DNA of 22,605 nucleotides from a virus. The stretch is from IMG/VR virus record IMGVR_UViG_3300030329_003298, positions 1 through 22,605 of that record; one strand, 5' to 3'. Each line of letters opens with the position of its first letter. Position 1 is the first letter of the stretch. The position numbers and the translations under genes are program-made. Shown one piece after another: positions 1 through 4,219 of the stretch. Under the pieces are notes generated by a model. The model was given only the letters and a program-made list of their open reading frames with translations. It had not been told where the DNA came from and did no database searches.

Positions 1-398
1 TGTACTGGCTGCAGAAACCCAGATTTTTTCCCCCCCCCTCCCCTTTGCCGCTTCTCAGCAGCGGTTTTTCTGCCGTGGCAGGAATGGCACAGGGTCTGCA
101 GGTTAGACTCGGCGTGCGTGCCACCTGCCGACAGGGGCGTGATGTGGTCCACCTCAGTCCCTCGAACCGGTCCTCGTCCCTGCTCCATACATGACCGACA
201 CCAGGGCTCCCGTGCGATATGCGCGGGTCGTGTGCGAGTTTGCCATTGCCAGTCGTAGCCGCGCTTCGATGGCGACGCTCTGCCGCTGTCGTAGCGTTGG
301 TGCATGGCTCGCCGTGCCCTGCTCCCAGACCGATGCATCCCCGCCGCCTCCTGCGCCGGTTTGTATCGCTCTCGCATAGTCGGTGCCGTCGTGGTCAT
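1..398 (-). CDS. HNH endonuclease, cut by the left window edge
   Basis: Phage HNH nuclease, a type usually encoded next to the terminase and needed with it for genome packaging in several cos phages. The ATG at 398-396 overlaps the stop of the preceding gene (ATGA). The N-terminus is basic. The domain follows in order: a RGYDWQWQ segment, a first zinc pair CRSC, the core EVDHITPLSAGG with the DH pair, an Asn in ESNLQTL, then CHSCHGRKT with the second zinc pair and last His. The gene is open to base 1, giving 132 codons. Joined across the window ends it would run a further 12 codons to a TGA at 22571-22569, for about 144 residues. A run of nine G (minus strand) near the C-terminal end is a possible sequencing-error spot, but it lies after the catalytic part. 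Confidence 0.9.
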   Translation of the reverse strand, partial: MTTTAPTMRERYKPAQEAAGMHRSGSRARRAMHQRYDSGRASPSKRGYDWQWQTRTRPAHIAREPWCRSCMEQGRGPVRGTEVDHITPLSAGGTHAESNLQTLCHSCHGRKTAAEKRQRGGGGKKSGFLQPV

Positions 399-796
399 GG
401 TGTCATCACCGGCTCACACTGCACACGCGACACGAGGAAGAAGATCTGCCCACCGGATGCGGTGAACTTATGCTCGATGCGATAGGTATGCCCTCCCGTG
501 CTGCAGACGGTGTCGGCGACATCGTGACGAAAGTTGTAGCCCACGTCATCAGTCGTCCAGCGGTCATCGCTCTGCAGCGTGTCGAACACCACGTCAGCGA
601 CGGTCAGCGTGCCGGAATCCACGCTACTGGTTGGGTCGGTCGCGTCCAGATCCCAGACGGTGTATGTGATGCTGGTTAGGCTCGCGCGTGTGATCGCTGC
701 AGCATCCGCGCCGTAGACGCGGAACATCAGCGAGAAGTCGCTGTCCTCCAGGACCGTGAACTGATGCACGCGCTGTACGTGGTTAGATACGGGCAC
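395..796 (-). CDS. Probable phage structural protein (tail-associated), unknown function
   Basis: A protein of about 133 residues placed between the LamG-domain protein and the HNH gene. I chose the GTG at 796 because an AGGAG sequence lies nine bases before it and because it overlaps the stop of the LamG gene by a few codons. An ATG further in (MFRVYG) is possible. The longer open frame to 886 would overlap the LamG gene by over 100 bases without need. The middle reads like a beta-rich domain (SITYTVWDL, VVFDTLQSDDRW, GYNFRHDV, YRIEHKFT), a layout I associate with small phage tail or receptor-binding accessory proteins. No catalytic motif is seen. The stop overlaps the HNH start as ATGA, so translation is probably coupled. 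Confidence 0.7.
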   Translation of the reverse strand: MPVSNHVQRVHQFTVLEDSDFSLMFRVYGADAAAITRASLTSITYTVWDLDATDPTSSVDSGTLTVADVVFDTLQSDDRWTTDDVGYNFRHDVADTVCSTGGHTYRIEHKFTASGGQIFFLVSRVQCEPVMTP

Positions 797-1595
797 TCGC
801 TGTCGCTCCTGCCTGGCGACTCTGCGCCAGACTCGCCCCGCCCTGATGGCGTAGTCCAGTGGTCGCACCTGCGGACCACATGCCATGTGCGTCTATGCTG
901 TACGGTGGATTCACGACGGTCGCCGTCACGATATTGGGACACAGTCCGCTGCCGTCGTAGGTCATCACGACGGGTGCGCCGTTGGCTGCCGTTGGGCTGC
1001 CCGTCGCGGTCAGGCTCGTGGTGCCCATCAGGTCAATCTCGGCAGCGTGCTGACCCCAAAGGGGCCAATATCCCACCAAATTGCCGCCACGCACCAGCAG
1101 TGGATTAACACCTGACGCAAGCGCCGCGACCTCGTCATCGGTCAGGGCCGCGTCATAGACGACGGCGTGCTCGATTCTGCCCTGGAAGTAGTTGGTCGTG
1201 CTGCTGATGGTCCTGACACCAACCGACATCTCGCCCATTGTCACGGTCTTGTCGGTCGATTTCGTGACCTTGCCGCCGCCGTCCAAATACAGAGCACGGT
1301 CGTCGGTCGCAGCCGCCACCATGAACACGTGGTGCCATACGTCGGTGTCGTACAGGGCTCCTCCGAGGTTCGACCCGCCACCTGCAAATGTTCGCAGTCG
1401 AACCTTGCCGTTTGACGTGTTGAACTGCAGCGCCTCGTACGAACTGGACGACGCGTCCCCCAACATCATGCAGTCGTCCACGCCCGACGCCGCCGCATCG
1501 AGACGCACCCACGCGCCGAACGAATACGGCACAGCGCTGATCGGCGCACTGCTGGCTGTGTAATATTGCGAGCTGCCGTTGAATTGGCGCGCCAT
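783..1595 (-). CDS. LamG/concanavalin A-like domain protein, probable tail adhesin
   Basis: A protein of 270 residues beginning MARQFNGSSQYYTAS. Features of a LamG/laminin-G-like jelly roll are visible in order: the opening FNGSSQY strand, PYSFGAWVRL, WHHVFMVAAATDDRALYLDGG near residues 88-107 (the typical 'W-x-H-V ... LYLDG' core), YFQGRIEHAVVYDAALTDDEVAALASG near 137-163, and VGYWPLWG near 175. Such proteins bind sugars or cell-surface glycans, and in phages they sit in tail fibres or head/tail decorations. The last 70 residues lie outside the domain. The start ATG overlaps the previous stop as TAATG. The role as adhesin is inferred from fold and position in the structural operon. Confidence 0.8.
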   Translation of the reverse strand: MARQFNGSSQYYTASSAPISAVPYSFGAWVRLDAAASGVDDCMMLGDASSSSYEALQFNTSNGKVRLRTFAGGGSNLGGALYDTDVWHHVFMVAAATDDRALYLDGGGKVTKSTDKTVTMGEMSVGVRTISSTTNYFQGRIEHAVVYDAALTDDEVAALASGVNPLLVRGGNLVGYWPLWGQHAAEIDLMGTTSLTATGSPTAANGAPVVMTYDGSGLCPNIVTATVVNPPYSIDAHGMWSAGATTGLRHQGGASLAQSRQAGATASARI

Positions 1596-1843
1596 TAGCT
1601 CATCCCCGTGCGTCCCTCAATCACGGCAGAAATCAATTGCGCCTTCTGCTGATCGTTTGCCTCATCGGCAAACGGTTGTGGGACGCTATCAATCCATTGT
1701 CCCTGCGCCGCCTCCACCAGCACATCCGTGGCACGCACGGCCGCGAGTATGGTGTCGGTGTCGCTGGTCGCAGGACTGTCTGCGTAGGCTGCGCGGCTGA
1801 ACCGACGCACCACCTCCAGTTCCTGGGATTCAGTAAGCGGCAT
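1595..1843 (-). CDS. Small phage protein, unknown function
   Basis: An 82-residue, mostly helical protein beginning MPLTESQELEVVRRFSR. The pattern of a short helix, an acidic SDTDTILAAVRATD stretch, then QPFADEANDQQKAQLISAVIEGR resembles small phage proteins found next to tail-fibre genes. I know of no defined role for them. The stop overlaps the LamG start (TAATG), so the two are probably translated together. No membrane segment, signal peptide or metal motif is seen. Confidence 0.7.
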   Translation of the reverse strand: MPLTESQELEVVRRFSRAAYADSPATSDTDTILAAVRATDVLVEAAQGQWIDSVPQPFADEANDQQKAQLISAVIEGRTGMS

Positions 1844-1846
1844 AAT

Positions 1847-2338
1847 CTACTCCCAAATCACGCACGCGATATGCGTGGACGCTACCGCTAGGGTCGTCCC
1901 TGAGTCCTCGAAGACCAGGTCCATGACGATGACCTCGCCGGCGACGACGGTGTCGGCATCTAGTGTGATTTTGGTCTGCTTGTAGACGTCGTTCTCGCCG
2001 GATGACCAGGTGATTGTGCTGGTCCCTTCCGCGTTCAACGTCGCACTGGATGGGTCCTCGGACGCAGCGACGGACGCCCATTTGGGGTTCACCTTCAATG
2101 CGCCGGTCGTCGCGTTTGCTAGGGACATAATCCACAGCGTGCAGGTGCCGGTGGGCAGGCTAGGCGGCATAAAAAATCGCAGTCTCCAGGTGGCGTCCGC
2201 GTTCAGCGTCGTCGCGTCGCAGACACCCAGACCCACGTCCTGCTTGCTGTTGGAGCCTGCTCCCGCGTGGATTCGCTGAAACACGAGTCCCGAATCCACC
2301 GGGTACGCGCTGGATGGAAATATCGGTCCGCCTGCCAT
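1847..2338 (-). CDS. Probable beta-rich structural protein
   Basis: A 163-residue protein beginning MAGGPIFPSSAYPVDSG. The sequence is rich in Thr, Ser, Ala and Val and reads as alternating beta strands (TWRLRFFMPPSLPTGTCTLWIM; STITWSSGENDVYKQTKITLD; GEVIVMDLVFEDSGTTLAVAS), like decoration or tail-fibre domains. Its general style matches the 172-residue protein at 9981-10499, although I see no clear repeat between them. It has no catalytic motif. It starts two bases after the stop of the small membrane protein upstream. The structural role rests on composition and neighbours. Confidence 0.65.
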   Translation of the reverse strand: MAGGPIFPSSAYPVDSGLVFQRIHAGAGSNSKQDVGLGVCDATTLNADATWRLRFFMPPSLPTGTCTLWIMSLANATTGALKVNPKWASVAASEDPSSATLNAEGTSTITWSSGENDVYKQTKITLDADTVVAGEVIVMDLVFEDSGTTLAVASTHIACVIWE

Positions 2339-2339
2339 G

Positions 2340-2549
2340 TCATTGTTCCGTGCACTGCATCAGACAAATCAGAACGCATGCGCCAGCTAGGATTGCCAGC
2401 AGAACCAGCATGTCGCGTCTAATCCCGCGTAGCCGAATTCGCAGTCCCCTAAATCGGATCAGCGTCAGCAGAATGAGCCGCAGAAGGGTCAAACTGAGAT
2501 ACCGCACGACGAATCCAACGCAAATCTGCCTGAATAGTCGCCAGGGCAT
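2340..2549 (-). CDS. Small holin-like membrane protein overlapping its upstream neighbour
   Basis: A 69-residue very hydrophobic and basic protein. Two hydrophobic stretches, about residues 9-32 (with two Arg inside) and 46-65 (MLVLLAILAGACVLICLM), are separated by a basic loop (RGLRIRLRGIRR). The start at 2549 lies about 100 bases inside the preceding gene. It is supported by a GAGG six bases upstream (2556-2559). The second hydrophobic segment lies outside the overlap, so it is not a by-product of the other frame. The gene ends just before the next ATG. A holin-like or lysis role is inference from size, topology and position after a lipoprotein and a coiled-coil membrane protein. A shorter start at 2411 cannot be excluded. 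Confidence 0.5.
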   Translation of the reverse strand: MPWRLFRQICVGFVVRYLSLTLLRLILLTLIRFRGLRIRLRGIRRDMLVLLAILAGACVLICLMQCTEQ

Positions 2550-2724
2550 TGCTCACCTCATGCAGTAGTCGCTCTGCCTCACTAACCCGCTGGTGCATCT
2601 GCTCGTTGGCCGTCTCGAGCTGCCGCACTCGGTGGTATAGGACGGACACAGACCCCAGCGCCCCCAGCAGCGCCAGCAACGCCACGATCCCGCCCAGTGT
2701 TGCCACGAGATCGTCCATTTGCAC
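2449..2724 (-). CDS. Membrane-anchored coiled-coil protein
   Basis: A protein of up to 91 residues with one N-terminal membrane segment (about residues 6-30) followed by a heptad-like coiled coil (about 33-72, rich in Glu, Gln, Arg and Leu) and a polar tail. It starts at GTG 2724, five bases after an AGG, or at ATG 2718. The upstream lipoprotein stops two bases before. One membrane helix plus a coiled coil fits an inner-membrane spanin or holin-associated protein, and the adjacent lipoprotein would fit the outer-membrane partner. Against this, the charges flanking the helix (Asp-Asp before, His-Arg-Val-Arg after) suggest the coiled coil may be cytoplasmic. Function is therefore open. Confidence 0.65.
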   Translation of the reverse strand: MQMDDLVATLGGIVALLALLGALGSVSVLYHRVRQLETANEQMHQRVSEAERLLHEVSNALATIQADLRWIRRAVSQFDPSAAHSADADPI

Positions 2725-2726
2725 TT

Positions 2727-2990
2727 CTACCTGACCGAGTCGTCCCCACTGGGCATGACGCCGCCCGACTCCTCGTAGAAGGTGTCGTAGTCGGGTCCAG
2801 ACCAGAATCGGCCGGTTTCCTCGATCTGGACGGTCATGCTGACGGTGGGCGACGTGATCGCGACCGACGCTGGTCCTCGAACCACCCGGTAGGCCTCGTC
2901 AGCCTGCGCCTGCCACGGCGCCACGCAGCCGGGAATCACCAGCAGCGTCGCGACAATTAGGCCCCGCCTCATAAATGGGCGTGGATGCAT
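2727..2990 (-). CDS. Small lipoprotein
   Basis: An 87-residue (or 81, from ATG 2972) protein with a lipoprotein signal peptide: basic MRRG, hydrophobic LIVATLLVIP and the lipobox IPGC, with the lipidated Cys at residue 22 of the longer form. The mature part of about 65 residues is polar and beta-like. It is the first gene after the non-coding control region. The ATG at 2990 lies only eight bases beyond a TATAAT box, so the message would be almost leaderless, and no clear ribosome binding site precedes either start. A role as outer-membrane spanin-like lysis protein or superinfection/surface lipoprotein is a guess from context. The host envelope must support lipoprotein export. Confidence 0.7.
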   Translation of the reverse strand: MHPRPFMRRGLIVATLLVIPGCVAPWQAQADEAYRVVRGPASVAITSPTVSMTVQIEETGRFWSGPDYDTFYEESGGVMPSGDDSVR

Positions 2991-2998
2991 AGATCCAT

Positions 2999-3027
2999 AT
3001 TATAGGGGTTTCCCCTAGTTCCAAATC
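2999..3027 (-). promoter_or_regulatory. Probable promoter of the downstream (late) operon
   Basis: On the minus strand a perfect TATAAT lies at 3004-2999. No good -35 hexamer sits 16-18 bases upstream (GATTTG or ATTTGG at best), which suggests an activator-dependent promoter. The predicted start of transcription (about 2992) nearly coincides with the ATG at 2990. The operator-like dyad at 3003-3017 overlaps the -10 box. Confidence 0.55.
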
Positions 3028-3085
3028 AGGTGGTATTGGCCAGATGTGCAATTTAGGCCCATCAATAGTCTGCCCCTACTAGGGG
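3003..3085. promoter_or_regulatory. Two dyads sharing the half-site TAGGGG, overlapping the promoter
   Basis: At 3003-3017 the plus strand reads TAGGGG-TTT-CCCCTA, a perfect inverted repeat whose edge overlaps the TATAAT box. At 3073-3085 the same half-sites occur in the everted order CCCCTA-C-TAGGGG. Sharing one half-site between two nearby dyads suggests binding sites for one dimeric regulator. The position of the first would block polymerase. No regulator gene could be assigned. Confidence 0.45.
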
Positions 3086-3095
3086 GGGGTCAGGT

Positions 3096-3148
3096 GGTAA
3101 CTGTTACCAATGGTGGTAACTGTTACCAATTCGGCCGTAACAGTTACC
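3096..3148. promoter_or_regulatory. Three dyads GGTAACNGTTACC, probable operators
   Basis: Perfect 13-bp dyads GGTAACTGTTACC at 3096-3108 and 3115-3127, and a third CGTAACAGTTACC at 3136-3148. The centre spacings are 19 and 21 bases, about two helical turns, so all three face nearly the same side of the DNA. They lie about 90-150 bases upstream of the TATAAT box. They suit cooperative binding of a dimeric activator or repressor, or an initiator. Confidence 0.6.
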
Positions 3149-3230
3149 CGTGAAATCTCTATGGTGCGCAATATGGTACGCGGCAGAATCGCTAAGTCGT
3201 GATCAAATAAAGAGTAGAGAAATTTGCAGT

Positions 3231-3269
3231 GGTGCGCGCGTGGTGCGCGCGTGGTGCGCGCGTGGTGCG
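3231..3269. repeat. Tandem array of an 11-bp unit GGTGCGCGCGT
   Basis: Three perfect units at 3231-3241, 3242-3252 and 3253-3263, then a partial unit GGTGCG. The 11-bp period is close to one helical turn, as in iterons. A related GGTGCGCA/GGTACGCG pair precedes it at about 3163-3182. Confidence 0.7.
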
Positions 3270-3283
3270 ATAACCTCACTGCC

Positions 3284-3343
3284 GATTTTAGTTTGACGCC
3301 TAAATGAAACTAAAATCTGCACCATGAAACTAAAATCTGCACC
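3284..3343. repeat. AT-rich twin 20-bp repeat with inverted half copy
   Basis: Two identical adjacent 20-bp units, ATGAAACTAAAATCTGCACC, at 3304-3323 and 3324-3343. An inverted partial copy, GATTTTAGTTT, at 3284-3294 pairs with AAACTAAAATC at 3307-3317, making an 11-bp stem with a 12-base loop. The stretch is notably AT-rich for this genome and lies directly beside the 11-bp GC-rich array, the arrangement expected for an unwinding element next to iterons. Confidence 0.55.
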
Positions 3344-3408
3344 ACAACACTGATTTTTTGTCAACGGCGGCACGCAGCCGGGGTTCACCAGGGGGGGGTT
3401 GGGGATGT

Positions 3409-3444
3409 GGTGAGTAGGCCGGTGAGTAGATTTCTACTCACCGG
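3409..3444. repeat. 26-bp perfect palindrome with an extra half-site
   Basis: Arms CCGGTGAGTAGA (3419-3430) and TCTACTCACCGG (3433-3444) are exact inverted copies around TT. A further direct half copy, GGTGAGTAGG, lies just to the left at 3410-3419. There is no T-tract, so a terminator is unlikely. It could equally be read as 9-bp arms around an 8-bp centre, the geometry of a tyrosine recombinase core site. It could also be an operator. Confidence 0.55.
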
Positions 3445-3452
3445 TCACGCCA

Positions 3453-3512
3453 GAGTGCAGCGGAGTGCAGCGGAGTGCAGCGAATCGCAGCGGAGCGCAG
3501 CGGCACGCAGCG
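3453..3512. repeat. Six tandem 10-bp units, consensus GAGTGCAGCG
   Basis: Units at 3453, 3463, 3473 (all GAGTGCAGCG), 3483 (AATCGCAGCG), 3493 (GAGCGCAGCG) and 3503 (GCACGCAGCG). The last five bases are constant and the first half drifts, which suggests the GCAGCG part is the recognised core. Spacing is exactly one unit per 10 bases. Confidence 0.7.
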
Positions 3513-3663
3513 GGCGGCAGAATCGCTAAATCGTGACCCCATCAGGTCCGAATTGCGGTGCCGTTGCAGCTTGATACCGCTAAGTCTCTATCCGGGCTAT
3601 AGATACGAATCTCAGAATTGCAGAATCCGTTGCAGATTCCGAATTACAACACGTTTGCAACGG

Positions 3664-3720
3664 CGGCACGCCGCGGGGTGCAGCGGCGTGCCGCGGATGC
3701 CAAGCGGATGCCAAGCGGAT
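3664..3720. repeat. 11-bp-stem hairpin followed by an 11-bp tandem repeat
   Basis: CGGCACGCCGC (3664-3674) pairs exactly with GCGGCGTGCCG (3683-3693) around an 8-base loop. There is no T-tract on either side. Directly after it, GCGGATGCCAA is repeated at 3693-3703 and 3704-3714, with a partial third copy. Confidence 0.55.
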
Positions 3721-3734
3721 GGGTACGGGATTGC

Positions 3735-3838
3735 GCGCAATTTCGCGCAATTTCGCGGCGGTTTTCCTATCAGATCCCCCATTTGTCGGTTTTGTCGGTT
3801 TCATGTCGGTTTCATGTCGGTTTCATGTCGGTTTCATG
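3735..3838. repeat. Two further arrays: 10-bp GCGCAATTTC and 11-bp TCATGTCGGTT
   Basis: GCGCAATTTC occurs at 3735-3744 and 3745-3754. After a short spacer, two degenerate TTTGTCGGT copies lead into three perfect TCATGTCGGTT units at 3801-3811, 3812-3822 and 3823-3833, plus a partial TCATG. Confidence 0.65.
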
Positions 3839-3880
3839 AGCGCGCGCAACGGGCGTAGGGTTCACCAGGGGACGTTTGAT

Positions 3881-3906
3881 GAGCGCAAATGAGCGCAAAT
3901 GAGCGC
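3881..3906. repeat. 10-bp tandem repeat GAGCGCAAAT
   Basis: Two perfect units at 3881-3890 and 3891-3900 plus a partial GAGCGC, ending about 20 bases from the stop of the lipoprotein gene. A related ATGAGCGCGCGCAA lies at 3836-3849. Confidence 0.6.
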
Positions 3907-3926
3907 GCTATACAGCGGGAGCTCAT

Positions 3927-4175
3927 TTATCGCTCTCGGTCGCGGTCAGCCTGGGCGACCCCGTCCACGGCTGCGATCAGGTCGTCCGCGACCGCCGTTG
4001 AGATGTCCCGGTACGCCCTCAGACCTGCACGGACGGTCCCGCATCCCGACAGCGTCGCGAGGATGACGCACAGCAGCGTGGCCCTGACCACGCTGCCCCA
4101 GGCGCCTAGCACATCAGTGCGTCGTTGTATGCAGCGCGAATGCAGCGCGGATGCGTCGTTCACTGGATTATTCAT
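3927..4175 (-). CDS. Small lipoprotein at the end of the early operon
   Basis: An 82-residue protein. I chose ATG 4175 because a strong AAGGGG lies eight bases before it. An ATG at 4193 would add six residues. A polar N-terminal region of about 30 residues precedes a hydrophobic signal segment (VVRATLLCVILATLSGC) ending in the lipobox LSGC. The short mature part reads GTVRAGLRAYRDISTAVADDLIAAVDG, a helical pattern like small lipoproteins of other phages. The n-region is unusually long for a signal peptide. The gene follows the methyltransferase and is the last one before the repeat region. A role in lysis or in superinfection exclusion is possible but not shown. Confidence 0.7.
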   Translation of the reverse strand: MNNPVNDASALHSRCIQRRTDVLGAWGSVVRATLLCVILATLSGCGTVRAGLRAYRDISTAVADDLIAAVDGVAQADRDRER

Positions 4176-4219
4176 GAGATTACCCCTTTTCAATCTTTGC
4201 TCTGTTAGAAAACGCCGGT

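Larger units (their letters stand above)
3181..3538. repeat. 24-bp direct repeat pair flanking the repeat cluster
   Basis: The 24 bases at 3181-3204 (starting CGGCAGAATCGCTAA) recur at 3515-3538 with two mismatches. The copies are 334 bases apart in the same orientation. Between them lie the 11-bp array, the AT-rich twins, the 26-bp palindrome and the 10-bp array. A shorter echo, CGCTAAGTCTCTATCC, is seen near 3578. Confidence 0.6.
3001..3926. other. Non-coding control region rich in short tandem repeats and dyads
   Basis: About 925 bases without an acceptable gene, between the end of the early operon and the first gene of the late one. It holds, in order: the promoter and TAGGGG dyads, three GGTAACNGTTACC dyads, an 11-bp GC-rich array, an AT-rich twin 20-bp repeat with a hairpin, a 26-bp palindrome, a 10-bp array of six units, a long hairpin, then 11-bp, 10-bp, 11-bp and 10-bp arrays. 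Open frames across it (for example 3203-3388 minus and 3475-3858 plus) read through repeats and look non-coding. Likely roles are replication origin, attachment site and late-promoter control, all inferred. Confidence 0.75.

Noticed and set aside
3203-3388. Minus-strand open frame of 61 codons in the control region
   Set aside because: It reads through the 11-bp and 20-bp tandem repeats, giving repetitive Ala-Arg-Thr-His text, and has no ribosome site. Only its first codons resemble the nearby lipoprotein and are treated as a duplicated fragment.
3082-3398. Poly-G tracts (eight G at 3082-3089 and about 3391-3398) as phase-variable switches
   Set aside because: They lie in non-coding DNA without a spaced promoter around them. 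Length variation cannot be seen from one sequence.
3231-3512. Possible CRISPR array
   Set aside because: Units are only 10-20 bp, directly adjacent, with no spacers and no cas genes.
3475-3858. Plus-strand open frame of 127 codons
   Set aside because: It runs across several unrelated tandem arrays and its product is Arg/Cys/Phe repeats. It would be the only plus-strand gene in the window.
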